A stretch of 64,000 nt of DNA, from NCBI RefSeq assembly GCF_026167665.1, contig NZ_CP098740.1:2356001-2420000 (forward strand). Direction: 5' to 3'. This document shows positions 54,849 to 63,632 of the stretch, one piece after another (within the stretch, counting starts at the first letter, position 1; the number at the start of each line of letters is the position of its first letter). Position numbers and translations under genes: made by a program. This stretch comes from Streptomyces drozdowiczii. Lineage in GTDB: Bacteria > Actinomycetota > Actinomycetes > Streptomycetales > Streptomycetaceae. The notes under the pieces were generated by a model that had not been told where the DNA came from, did no database searches, and worked only from the letters and a program-made list of their open reading frames with translations.

Positions 54849-55481
54849 TCAGCAGGCGGGGGTGAGGGCGCCGCAGGGCACCAGGTCCACCTCCGCCCCG
54901 GCGTCCCGCAGGTCGGTGAGCACCAGCTCGTCGTACATCAGCAGCCCGGACTGCTCGGGCCAGACGATGGCCCACAGCCACAGGCCGCGCGCCTCGCCCG
55001 CGAAGACGGCGCGGTCGGCGGGGGCGTGCCTGACGTGCCAGAGGGGGGTGGGACGTCCGGCGGCGAGCACCTTGGAGTCCGGGGGGCCGTCGACGCGCAG
55101 CAGGGGCCCGGGGTCCGGTCCGTCGATGCCGGCGTACCGCGCGCCGAGCCCGACGCCCAGCTCCTCGGCGACCAGCAGCAGTTCGCCCATGCCGCCGAGC
55201 GGTCCGGGTCCGGAGCAGGCGACGGCGGTGGCGCGTCCGCCGGTGCGGTCGTCCCCCGCACTGGCCACGCCGGTGAACAGCCAGCCGACGGGGAGCGGCC
55301 AGGGCATCCACACGGGGACCTGCGCGCGGTGCACCGCGACGCCGAGCGCCTCGACGCTCGGCGGGACGACCGGCTGGAGCGGGTGCACGCTGCCGTGCTC
55401 GTCGCACTGCCAGGTGTCGGCGAAGAGCCCCGGCGCCCTGACCCGGCCTCCGCACTTCGGGCAACTCGGTTCGCCCCTCAT
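54849..55481 (-). CDS. zinc-ribbon protein of unknown function (210 aa)
   Basis: 210 residues from ATG 55481; GGAAGG is nearly adjacent to the start. The N-terminus has a zinc-ribbon half CPKCGGRVR and a later CDEHGSVHPLQP segment. The rest is hydrophilic to moderately hydrophobic with conserved-looking WPLPVGWLFTGV and TPLWHVRHAP. Streptomycetes encode this protein widely, and the neighbourhood (PHP phosphoesterase, MFS) gives no clue. I do not recognise a function. Confidence 0.6.
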   Translation of the reverse strand: MRGEPSCPKCGGRVRAPGLFADTWQCDEHGSVHPLQPVVPPSVEALGVAVHRAQVPVWMPWPLPVGWLFTGVASAGDDRTGGRATAVACSGPGPLGGMGELLLVAEELGVGLGARYAGIDGPDPGPLLRVDGPPDSKVLAAGRPTPLWHVRHAPADRAVFAGEARGLWLWAIVWPEQSGLLMYDELVLTDLRDAGAEVDLVPCGALTPAC

Positions 55482-55608
55482 ACCTTCCCACGGTCCTCTC
55501 CGGCCGTCGCCGCGTCAAGGACGATCACCCCTGCGCGCCGCGCACCCAGCCCCTCTACCCCGCGCACCGGCGGGTCACCGGGCCGCCCTCGGAGAATTTA
55601 GATGTAAC

Positions 55609-55638
55609 TTGCATTCATTAGCTTCTCTAACTTATTCT
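55609..55638 (+). promoter_or_regulatory. AT-rich promoter of the MFS gene
   Basis: TTGCAT (55609-55614) and TATTCT (55633-55638) lie 18 bases apart in a ~60-base AT-rich island (55590-55650), strikingly low in GC for this genome. Two TAACTT hexamers, 22 bases apart, lie in the same stretch and could be part of a regulator site. Confidence 0.5.
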
Positions 55639-55685
55639 GTGCATAACGCATCGATCCAGTGGAGCCAGTGGAGAGGAAGAGGCCC

Positions 55686-56933
55686 ATGCCGTCAGAGGCA
55701 GTAACGGGAGAGGATCCGTTCAACCAGGAGCCGGTCAGCATCCTGCGCCAGCCGAAGGCCGTCTGGGCCACGGCGGGCGCTTCCGTCGTCGCGTTCATGG
55801 GCATCGGCCTGGTGGACCCGATCCTGCCGTCCATCGCCAAGGGCCTGGAGGCGACGCCGAGCCAGGTGTCGCTGCTCTTCACCTCGTACTTCCTGATCAC
55901 CGCCGTCGCGATGCTGGTGACCGGCTTCGTCTCCAGCCGCATCGGCGGCCGCAAGACGCTGCTGGCCGGGCTGGCGCTCGTGGTGGTCTTCGCGGCGCTC
56001 TCCGGCACCTCGTCGTCCGTCGGCGAGCTGGTCGGCTTCCGGGCCGGGTGGGGCCTGGGCAACGCGCTGTTCGTCTCGACCGCGCTCGCGGTGATCGTCG
56101 GCGCGGCGGCCGGCGGCAGCTCGGCGGCGATCCTGCTGTACGAGTCGGCGCTCGGCCTCGGCATGGCGTGCGGGCCGCTCCTCGGCGCCCTGCTCGGTGA
56201 CGCCAGCTGGCGCTACCCGTTCTTCGGGACGGCCGCGCTGATGGCGATCGGCTTCGTCTGCATCACCGCGTTCCTGAAGGAGCAGCCCAAGCCCGCCCGT
56301 AAGACCTCACTGCTCGACCCGGTCAAGGCGCTCGGACACGGCGGACTCGCCTCCGTCGCGGCGTCCGCGTTCTTCTACAACTACGCGTTCTTCACGATCC
56401 TGGCGTTCACCCCGTTCGTGCTGAACATGACGCCGTACAAGTCCGGCGCCGTCTTCTTCGCCTGGGGCCTGCTGCTCGCGGTCTTCTCGGTGCTCGTGGC
56501 GCCCCGGCTCCAGCAGCGGTTCGGCTCGCTCAAGGTGCTCGGCGCCTCGCTGGTGCTGCTCGCCGCGGACCTGGTGGTCCTGGGCTACGGGAGCCACACC
56601 ACGGCCATCGTCTGCACCATCGTGTCCGGCGCGCTGATCGGCATGAACAACACCGTGTACACGGAGCTGGCGCTCGGCGTCTCGGACGCGCCGCGCCCGG
56701 TGGCCAGTGCGGGCTACAACTTCGTCCGCTGGTTCGCCGCCGCCGCGGCGCCCTACCTGGCCCCGAAGATCGAGGAGTGGAGCGACATCCACATCCCGTT
56801 CGTGGTCGCCGCCGCCGCCTCGCTGGTCGGTGCGCTCGTCGTCTGGGTACGGCGCTCCGCGCTGACCCACGAGGCGGAGGAGCTGGAGCCGAAGCACGCC
56901 ACGGAGGACGGCGTCACGGTCTTCGCCAACTGA
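55686..56933 (+). CDS. MFS drug/metabolite exporter (DHA1-type)
   Basis: 415 residues with twelve membrane segments. The MFS motif A appears as GFVSSRIGGRKTLL and motif B-like GRAGW-type sequence as FRAGWGLGNAL. The N-terminal FMGIGLVDPILPSIA is typical of DHA1 exporters (drug efflux). ATG 55686 has GGAAGAGG upstream. No regulator gene is adjacent, so a distant regulator would have to act on the AT-rich operator region. Substrate unknown. Confidence 0.9.
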   Translation: MPSEAVTGEDPFNQEPVSILRQPKAVWATAGASVVAFMGIGLVDPILPSIAKGLEATPSQVSLLFTSYFLITAVAMLVTGFVSSRIGGRKTLLAGLALVVVFAALSGTSSSVGELVGFRAGWGLGNALFVSTALAVIVGAAAGGSSAAILLYESALGLGMACGPLLGALLGDASWRYPFFGTAALMAIGFVCITAFLKEQPKPARKTSLLDPVKALGHGGLASVAASAFFYNYAFFTILAFTPFVLNMTPYKSGAVFFAWGLLLAVFSVLVAPRLQQRFGSLKVLGASLVLLAADLVVLGYGSHTTAIVCTIVSGALIGMNNTVYTELALGVSDAPRPVASAGYNFVRWFAAAAAPYLAPKIEEWSDIHIPFVVAAAASLVGALVVWVRRSALTHEAEELEPKHATEDGVTVFAN

Positions 56934-56938
56934 CGCCG

Positions 56939-57523
56939 TCAGTCCAGATTCGCGGAACGTCGCAGGGGATCGCGCAGGTCGGTCCCCTGCGACAGCCATT
57001 TCTCCTGGAGTTCCTGCGCACCCCGGACCCGCTTCCACGCGGCCTCGTTCCGCGTCATCGGCAGCAGCGGCAGAAAGCGGACCGGCTCCAAGGGCTCGTC
57101 CAGCTCCAGATCCTCCACGAGCCCCCCGCTCTCCGCGACCAGCACCGAGGTGAACGGCGCGCCCGGCCACAGCGGTTCGCCGACGTCCAGCGACGCGCCG
57201 GGCGCCACGACCAGGCCCTCCACCTGGGGCGAGGCCGCGAGCACCGCGAGCGTGCGCAGCACCTGGTCGGTGTCGGCCAGGCCGCCCCGTACCGACAGGA
57301 CCAGCTCGGCGCGCGGGCCCTTCAGCGGGTCGGCCACGACGGCCGTCGGGTCGGACATCGGCTGGGCGGACATGCCGAGCGTGGCGTACCGCACGATGTC
57401 TCCGTCGATGAACCGGAGCACTTCGATCCGGTCAGTCCCGAGAAACGTCACCGCCGCACGCGCGTCCGGTTCACCCAGGGCCGTCCGCAGACGCGCCTCG
57501 ACCAGAGCAAGAATTTCTGCCAT
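56939..57523 (-). CDS. suppressor-of-fused (SUFU) domain protein
   Basis: 194 residues from ATG 57523. It has the bacterial SUFU-domain pattern: RFIDGDIVRYATLGMS, PRAELVLSVRG, EPLWPGAPFTSVLV and FLPLLPMTRNEAAW near the C-terminus. Bacterial SUFU proteins often act as immunity or regulatory partners, but no toxin gene is adjacent here. It converges with the MFS gene, with 5 bases between stops. Confidence 0.78.
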   Translation of the reverse strand: MAEILALVEARLRTALGEPDARAAVTFLGTDRIEVLRFIDGDIVRYATLGMSAQPMSDPTAVVADPLKGPRAELVLSVRGGLADTDQVLRTLAVLAASPQVEGLVVAPGASLDVGEPLWPGAPFTSVLVAESGGLVEDLELDEPLEPVRFLPLLPMTRNEAAWKRVRGAQELQEKWLSQGTDLRDPLRRSANLD

Positions 57524-57928
57524 GCCGCGAGCATAGGTCGCGTATGGAACGGGCAAAGTAAGGGATTGGCCCTGTACTGGCTGCTAGCCTGGGGTGTCGG
57601 CCCGGGACAGCACGCTGAAGCGTCGCTCTCAAGTCCCGGCGCTACGTCATCCCCCACGGGGGACCGGCAGGAGGAGGTGGGGCTGCGGTGGATCCGAGTC
57701 GATCGTGCAGTACCAACCGCTCTTCCGCCGGACGCCCCTCCGTGTGATCTGACACCCGGTCGGGGCCCTGGCATGTCGCACGACGGAAGAGCACAGCCTT
57801 TCACCTGTCTGTAGCGAACGCCGTCGTCCTGTCGCCGCGGTGCCGCCCGCTTTGCGGATGTGAGTCCACGTCCCCATTCCGGGCTGTTCCAGGCCCCCCG
57901 ACGACGGCCCTCCGTGAAGGAGCCAGCC
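57524..57928 (+). other. structured leader region of corA
   Basis: A 405-base gap between divergent genes. A 7-bp stem CCGGGAC/GTCCCGG (57602-57608 with 57633-57639) encloses a smaller ACGC/GCGT hairpin (57612-57615 with 57620-57623). I tried to match an M-box magnesium riboswitch and could not. Further GC-rich inverted segments occur at 57650-57700. Whether the leader regulates corA is unknown. Confidence 0.4.
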
Positions 57929-59049
57929 ATGTCGATGATCCGTGACCTGCGCGCCGTCGTGCGCCCCTCCCTGCGCAAGAGCACCCCCTGCACAACAGCT
58001 ACGACACCACCCGCGACCCGTCCGCCTCCAGCGCGGTGGTCGACTGCGCGGTCTACCGGGACGGCCGCCGGCTCGCCGAGACGGACGGCACCTGCCGCAC
58101 GGCCCGCGAGGCGATGCTCCGGGTCCGGGAGAAGGGCGGCTTCGCCTGGATCGGTCTGCACGAGCCGACCGAGGAGGAATTCGCGGGCATCGCCCGGGAG
58201 TTCGGGCTGCACCCGCTGGCCGTGGAGGACGCGGTCCACGCCCACCAGCGCCCGAAGCTGGAGCGGTACGACGACACGCTGTTCACCGTCTTCAAGACCA
58301 TCCACTACGTCGAGCACGCCGAACTGACCGCGACCAGCGAGGTCGTGGAGACCGGCGAGGTCATGTGCTTCACCGGCCGGGACTTCGTCATCACCGTGCG
58401 GCACGGCGGCCACGGCTCGCTGCGCGCGCTGCGCCACCGCCTGGAGGACGACCCCGAGCTGCTGGCCAAGGGCCCCTCCGCCGTGCTGCACTCCATCGCC
58501 GACCATGTGGTCGACGGCTACATCGCGGTGGCCGGCGCGGTGCAGGACGACATCGACGAGGTGGAGATCGAGGTTTTCTCCACGCCGGACAAGGGAAGCG
58601 CACGCGGCTCGGACGCCGGGCGGATTTACCAGCTCAAGCGCGAGGTGCTGGAGTTCAAGCGGGCCGTCTCCCCGCTGCTGCGCCCCATGCAGCTGCTGAG
58701 CGAACGGCCGATGCGGCTGATCGACCCCGACATCCAGAAGTACTTCCGGGACGTCGCCGACCACCTGGTGCGGGTCCAGGAAGAGGTCATCGGCTTCGAC
58801 GAACTGCTGAACTCCATCCTCCAGGCCAACCTGGCGCAGGCGACCGTCGCGCAGAACGAGGACATGCGCAAGATCACGTCCTGGGCGGCGATCGTCGCCG
58901 TGCCGACGATGATCTGCGGGGTCTACGGCATGAACTTCAAGCACATGCCCGAGCTGGGCTGGACGTACGGCTATCCGATGGTGATGGGCTTCATCGGTGT
59001 GGTCTGCTTCTCCATCCACCGCATGCTCAAGCGCAACGGCTGGCTCTGA
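57929..59049 (+). CDS. corA: CorA-type magnesium/cobalt transporter, apparent frameshift near start
   Basis: About 373 residues once corrected. A soluble N-terminal domain and long helix lead to two C-terminal membrane segments with the pore motif YGMN (about 341-344). CorA is a pentameric Mg2+ channel. ATG 57929 has GAAGGAG upstream. The frame breaks after RPSLRKSTP at the C run 57984-57988; one extra C continues into HNSYDTTRDPSASSAV and VDCAVYRDG. A start at 58036 would avoid the break but lose a conserved N-terminus. A structured leader precedes it. Confidence 0.9.
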
Positions 59050-59072
59050 GCGTCCCCGTTAAGCTCTGCCCC

Positions 59073-59588
59073 ATGACTGCTGCTGACACGCTGTTCGGGC
59101 CGGCCCTCGTCGAGGAGGCCACGAAGAAGTCGGGCCTCGTCTGGGTGCGTGGCACCGGTGCGGCGCGGGCGCTGTGGCACGTATGGCACGAGGGCGCCGC
59201 CCACCTCGTCGGCGACGGCCCCGGCGAGCAGCCGCTCCCGGCCGGGCTCACCGAGGGCGCCACCGCCGAGGTCACCGTCCGCAGCAAGGACAAGGGCGGC
59301 CGCCTCGTCGCCTGGTCCGCCTCGGTCACCGTGCTCGCCCCGCACTCCGAGGAGTGGGAGGCCGCCGTCGCCGAGCTGAAGGGCAAGCGGCTGAACGCGC
59401 CGGACGCGGAGCGGATGACGGACCGCTGGGCGCGTGAGTGCCGGGTCGTCCGGCTCACGCCCCTGGACGCCCGGACCGAACTGCCCGAGACCTCCGGGGC
59501 GGCCGCGCCGCTGCCGACGACGGCGACGACCCGGCTGCCCGTCCCGGCGGGCCTGCCGCGCCTGCTGAAGCGCTCCCTGCGCAAGTAG
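59073..59588 (+). CDS. hypothetical protein (171 aa)
   Basis: 171 residues. The N-terminal half, including KKSGLVWVRGTGAARALWHVW and LPAGLTEGATAEVTVRSKD, suggests a small beta-barrel domain; the C-terminus is Pro/Thr-rich with a basic end. It starts 23 bases after the corA stop and may be coexpressed. I do not recognise a function. Confidence 0.7.
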   Translation: MTAADTLFGPALVEEATKKSGLVWVRGTGAARALWHVWHEGAAHLVGDGPGEQPLPAGLTEGATAEVTVRSKDKGGRLVAWSASVTVLAPHSEEWEAAVAELKGKRLNAPDAERMTDRWARECRVVRLTPLDARTELPETSGAAAPLPTTATTRLPVPAGLPRLLKRSLRK

Positions 59589-59594
59589 CGGCGC

Positions 59595-60365
59595 TCAGGA
59601 CGAGGTCTTCGGGAGCTGCTTGCCGTAGTCGACGGTCTCGTCCTCCGCGGGGGCCTTCAGCGTGAAGTCCTTGCCCCAGTCGGCGAGCGTGATCACGCCT
59701 CCGCCGCCGCCCCGGGCGAAGCGCAGCGGATACGGCTTGCCCTCCAGCGCCACATCGAGCGCGCCGCCCGCGCCCTCGCCGCCCATGATCCGCACCGTGC
59801 GCACCCCGGCGACCTTGTCGCGGTCGCCCTTGGTGAGCTTGCCGTGCAGCGTGAGCATCCCGTCGAGCAGCACCTTCTTGTCGGTGAAGCCGCTCAGCTG
59901 CTTGTACGTGGGGTCGCCCTCGGGGACCTTGACGTACTTGCCCTCCAGCTTGTCGGCCGCCGCCGTGCCGTCCTCGCCGGTGTCGGCCTTGCCCTCGTCC
60001 TCGTGGCTCCAGAAGCCGGCGTCGGCCTTGAGATAGAGCTCGTCGTCGATGCGCAGCAGCGTGAAGGTGCTGTTCTTCGAGGTGACGGAACCGGCGCCGC
60101 CCTTGTTCTTGAGCCGCATGTCGATCTTGTACGTGCCGCCCTTGCTGACCAGCGTCCCGGCGAGCCGCACCGCGTCGGCGGAGTCCGTCGCGGCCCGCGC
60201 CTTCTTCTCGATCTCCGGCGCGGAGAGCTTGCCGACGCCGTTGGTCCCCTCGTCCGGGTCCTCGCCCCCGCACGCGGTCAGCGCCGCGGTCAGCCCCGCG
60301 CAGAGCGCGACGGCGAGGGATGCGTTCCGGCGGCGGGCCCGTACGGCCGGGGCGGAAGAGGTCAC
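59595..60365 (-). CDS. secreted lipoprotein, LppX/LprG-like
   Basis: 256 residues from GTG 60365 (GAGAGG 10 bases upstream; ATG 60389 is the alternative). The signal peptide ends in lipobox LTAC, after which a Gly/Glu-rich spacer precedes a domain resembling LppX/LprAFG lipoproteins: DSADAVRLAGTLVSKGGTYKIDMRLKNKGG, a VRTVRIMGG strand and ITLADWGKDF. Mycobacterial relatives carry glycolipids across the envelope. It converges with the hypothetical gene, with 6 bases between stops. Confidence 0.8.
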   Translation of the reverse strand: MTSSAPAVRARRRNASLAVALCAGLTAALTACGGEDPDEGTNGVGKLSAPEIEKKARAATDSADAVRLAGTLVSKGGTYKIDMRLKNKGGAGSVTSKNSTFTLLRIDDELYLKADAGFWSHEDEGKADTGEDGTAAADKLEGKYVKVPEGDPTYKQLSGFTDKKVLLDGMLTLHGKLTKGDRDKVAGVRTVRIMGGEGAGGALDVALEGKPYPLRFARGGGGGVITLADWGKDFTLKAPAEDETVDYGKQLPKTSS

Positions 60366-60571
60366 AGGCGCACTGCCTCTCGTATCCATGGTGGGGGGTG
60401 GCAGACGGCAGCGTACCCGGGTGGCCTACGCCATCCGACCCGGAGCCGTACGGACGGCCAGCCGGGGCGGTCCGCGTGCGCACGGGCTAGCCTGATCACG
60501 TCGTCACAGCGCGACAACTGTCGGAAGCGGGCGGCCGGGGGCCGTCCGGAGGTGAGCGAGGAGGTGCGGGG

Positions 60572-61846
60572 ATGACGCCGGTGACGCCCCGGGTCTTCGT
60601 CTCGCACCTGTCCGGTGTGCCGGTCTTCGACCCCAACGGCGACCAGGTGGGGCGCGTCCGCGACCTGGTCGCGATGCTCCGCGTCGGCGGCCGTCCGCCC
60701 CGGCTGCTCGGCATGGTGGTCGAGGTGGTGAGCCGGCGGCGGATCTTCCTGCCGATGACCCGGGTGACGGGCGTGGAGTCGGGGCAGGTGATCACCACGG
60801 GCGTGGTCAACATGCGGCGCTTCGAGCAGCGGCCCACCGAACGCCTGGTGCTCGGCGAGTTCCTCGACCGCCGGGTGCGCCTGGTGGAGACGGACGAGGA
60901 GGTCACCATCCTGGACGTGGCCATCCAGCAGCTGCCCGCCCGCCGGGACTGGGAGATCGACAAGTACTTCGTCCGCAAGGGCCGGGGCGGGGCGCTGCGC
61001 CGCAAGGGCGAGACGCTGACCGTCGAGTGGTCGGCGGTGAAGGGTTTCTCGCTGGAGGAGCACGGGCAGGGCGCCGAGTCCCTGGTGGCGACCTTCGAGC
61101 GGCTGCGCCCCGCCGACGTGGCCAACGCGCTGCACCACCTGACCCCGAAGCGCCGGGCGGAGGTCGCGGCGGCGCTGGACGACGACCGGCTCGCGGACGT
61201 CCTGGAGGAGCTGCCCGAGGACGACCAGGTGGAGATCATCGGCAAGCTCCAGGAGGAGCGCGCGGCGGACGTCCTGGAGGCGATGGACCCGGACGACGCG
61301 GCCGACCTGCTCTCCGAGCTGCCCGAGGAGGACAAGGAGCGGCTGCTGACGCTGATGCGCCCGGGCGACGCGGCGGACGTGCGGCGGCTGATGTCGTACG
61401 AGGAGCGCACCGCGGGCGGCCTCATGACGACGGAGCCGGTCATCCTGCGCCCGGACGCCACGGTCGCCGACGCCCTGGCCCGGGTGCGCCAGTCGGACCT
61501 GTCACCGGCGCTGGCCGCGCAGGTGTACGTGTGCCGGTCGCCCGACGAGACGCCGACGGGCAAGTACCTGGGCACCGTGCACTTCCAGCGGCTGCTGCGG
61601 GACCCGCCGTTCACGCTGGTCAGCTCGCTCCTGGACAGCGATCTGGTGCCGCTGCCGCCGGGCACCCCGCTGTCGGTGGTGACCAGCTATCTGGCGGCGT
61701 ACAACCTGGTGTCGGTGCCGGTGGTGGACGAGAGCGGTTCGCTGCTGGGCGCGGTGACCGTGGACGACGTGCTGGACCACCTGCTGCCGGAGGACTGGCG
61801 GGAGACGGACTTCCAGGGCCGCGAGGGGGTGCTCCGTGACCGGTGA
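60572..61846 (+). CDS. MgtE N-domain/CBS protein without membrane domain
   Basis: 424 residues. It begins with a PRC-barrel-like segment (VSHLSGVPVFDPNGDQVG), continues with the MgtE N-terminal superhelical domain (repeated RRAEVAAALDDDRLADVLEELPEDDQ helices) and ends with two CBS domains (MTTEPVILRPDATVADAL, VVDESGSLLGAVTVDDVL). No membrane segment follows, so this is not itself a transporter; it could sense Mg2+ or ligand. GTG of the next gene overlaps its end. In mycobacteria the equivalent gene (Rv1232c) lies beside DUF1003, as here. Confidence 0.85.
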   Translation: MTPVTPRVFVSHLSGVPVFDPNGDQVGRVRDLVAMLRVGGRPPRLLGMVVEVVSRRRIFLPMTRVTGVESGQVITTGVVNMRRFEQRPTERLVLGEFLDRRVRLVETDEEVTILDVAIQQLPARRDWEIDKYFVRKGRGGALRRKGETLTVEWSAVKGFSLEEHGQGAESLVATFERLRPADVANALHHLTPKRRAEVAAALDDDRLADVLEELPEDDQVEIIGKLQEERAADVLEAMDPDDAADLLSELPEEDKERLLTLMRPGDAADVRRLMSYEERTAGGLMTTEPVILRPDATVADALARVRQSDLSPALAAQVYVCRSPDETPTGKYLGTVHFQRLLRDPPFTLVSSLLDSDLVPLPPGTPLSVVTSYLAAYNLVSVPVVDESGSLLGAVTVDDVLDHLLPEDWRETDFQGREGVLRDR

Positions 61847-62390
61847 CGACCGCACCCGCGCGTCGAACGGTTCGACGGCGCTGACCCGTACGCCGAGGAA
61901 CCGGCTCGACCAGCCGAAGGCGCCGCGCCGGCGGCTGCTTCCGGAGTACGACCCCGAGGCGTTCGGCCGGTTCTCGGAGCGCATCGCGCGCTTCCTGGGC
62001 ACCGGCCGGTTCATCGTCTGGATGACGCTGATCATCATCGTGTGGGTGGCGTGGAACATCTTCGCGCCCGAGCACCTGAGGTTCGACCAGTACCCGTTCA
62101 TCTTCCTGACCCTGATGCTGTCGCTCCAGGCGTCGTACGCGGCTCCGCTGATCCTGCTCGCGCAGAACAGGCAGGACGACCGGGACCGGGTCACGCACGA
62201 GCAGGACCGCAAGCAGAACGAGCGCTCCATCGCCGACACCGAGTATCTGACCAGGGAGATCGCGGCCCTGCGGATGGGCCTCGGCGAGGTCGCCACCCGG
62301 GACTGGATCCGGTCCGAGCTGGAGGACCTGGTGAAGGACCTGGACGACCGCCGCGCGCTGTGGTCCGCCGAGAGTGACGAAGACCGCTGA
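61836..62390 (+). CDS. DUF1003 membrane protein
   Basis: 184 residues from GTG 61836, overlapping the preceding stop by 11 bases. Two adjacent membrane segments (about 60-80 and 88-108: VWMTLIIIVWVAWNIF and PFIFLTLMLSLQASYAAPLI) with a DUF1003 signature, then a charged coiled-coil tail (RDRVTHEQDRKQNERSIADTEYL). The family has no known activity. It is translationally coupled to the MgtE-N/CBS protein. Confidence 0.85.
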   Translation: MTGDDRTRASNGSTALTRTPRNRLDQPKAPRRRLLPEYDPEAFGRFSERIARFLGTGRFIVWMTLIIIVWVAWNIFAPEHLRFDQYPFIFLTLMLSLQASYAAPLILLAQNRQDDRDRVTHEQDRKQNERSIADTEYLTREIAALRMGLGEVATRDWIRSELEDLVKDLDDRRALWSAESDEDR

Positions 62391-62434
62391 CGGGGCTACC
62401 CGCGCGTACGGCAAGGCGCCGTACCATCGTCCGT

Positions 62435-63568
62435 ATGGCTACGGAAGACGCGGTGCTTGAGGCACTGGCGACAGTGAACGACCCCGAGATCCACCGTCCG
62501 ATCACCGAGCTGGGCATGGTGAAATCGGTCGACATCGATCCTGACGGTGTGGTCGCTGTCACGGTGTACCTCACCGTCTCCGGCTGTCCGATGCGCGAGA
62601 CGATCACCCGGAACGTGACCGACGCGGTGGCCCGCGTCGAGGGCGTCTCGCGGGTCGACGTCACCCTCGACGTGATGAGCGACGAGCAGCGCAAGGACCT
62701 CGCGGCCTCGCTGCGCGGCGGCACGGCGGAGCGCGAGGTGCCGTTCGCCAAGCCCGGCTCGCTGACCCGGGTGTACGCGGTCGCCTCCGGCAAGGGCGGC
62801 GTCGGCAAGTCCTCGGTGACGGTGAACCTGGCCGCGGCGATGGCGGCGGACGGGCTCAAGGTCGGTGTCGTGGACGCGGACATCTACGGTCACAGCGTGC
62901 CCCGGATGCTCGGCGTGGACGGCCGTCCGACCCAGGTCGAGAACATGATCATGCCGCCGTCCTCGCACGGCGTGAAGGTCATCTCCATCGGCATGTTCAC
63001 CCCGGGCAACGCCCCGGTGGTCTGGCGCGGCCCGATGCTGCACCGCGCGCTCCAGCAGTTCCTGGCCGACGTGTTCTGGGGCGACCTGGACGTGCTGCTG
63101 CTCGACCTGCCGCCGGGCACCGGTGACATCGCGATCTCGGTGGCGCAGCTGGTGCCGAACGCGGAGATCCTGGTCGTCACGACCCCGCAGCAGGCCGCCG
63201 CCGAGGTGGCCGAGCGGGCCGGTTCGATCGCCGTGCAGACCCACCAGAAGATCGTCGGCGTCGTCGAGAACATGTCCGGCATGCCGTGCCCGCACTGCGA
63301 CGAGATGGTCGACGTCTTCGGCTCGGGCGGCGGTGCCAAGGTCGCGGAGGGGCTGACCAAGACGGTCGGCGCCGAGGTGCCGGTGCTGGGCGCGATCCCG
63401 ATCGACGTACGGCTGCGCGAGGGCGGCGACGAGGGCAAGCCCGTCGTCCTGTCCGACCCGGACTCCCCCGCCGGCAAGGCGCTGCGCACCATCGCGGGCA
63501 AGCTGAGCGGCCGTCAGCGCGGCCTGTCGGGCATGTCGCTGGGCATCACCCCGCGCAACAAGTTCTGA
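62435..63568 (+). CDS. mrp: Mrp/NBP35-type Fe-S cluster carrier ATPase
   Basis: 377 residues. An N-terminal MIP18/DUF59 domain (DPEIHRPITELGMVKSVD) is followed by the P-loop ATPase with the deviant Walker A GKGGVGKSS, the Mrp motif DADIYGHSVPRMLG, and the cluster CxxC in GMPCPHCD (about 284-287). Mrp binds 4Fe-4S clusters and delivers them to apo-proteins. ATG 62435 starts 44 bases after DUF1003. A terminator follows. Confidence 0.93.
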   Translation: MATEDAVLEALATVNDPEIHRPITELGMVKSVDIDPDGVVAVTVYLTVSGCPMRETITRNVTDAVARVEGVSRVDVTLDVMSDEQRKDLAASLRGGTAEREVPFAKPGSLTRVYAVASGKGGVGKSSVTVNLAAAMAADGLKVGVVDADIYGHSVPRMLGVDGRPTQVENMIMPPSSHGVKVISIGMFTPGNAPVVWRGPMLHRALQQFLADVFWGDLDVLLLDLPPGTGDIAISVAQLVPNAEILVVTTPQQAAAEVAERAGSIAVQTHQKIVGVVENMSGMPCPHCDEMVDVFGSGGGAKVAEGLTKTVGAEVPVLGAIPIDVRLREGGDEGKPVVLSDPDSPAGKALRTIAGKLSGRQRGLSGMSLGITPRNKF

Positions 63569-63581
63569 CTCGTTTACGGAC

Positions 63582-63621
63582 ACGGGGAAGGCCGGGACCC
63601 GAGGGCCCCGGCCTTCCCCGT
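63582..63621. terminator. bidirectional terminator after mrp
   Basis: A perfect 15-bp stem (63582-63596 with 63607-63621) lies between mrp and the converging hypothetical gene. Confidence 0.9.
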
Positions 63622-63632
63622 TGTCGCGTGCG

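Noticed and set aside
57592..57928. M-box (ykoK) magnesium riboswitch before corA
   Set aside because: The conserved M-box core could not be found by eye; only a simple nested stem is present.
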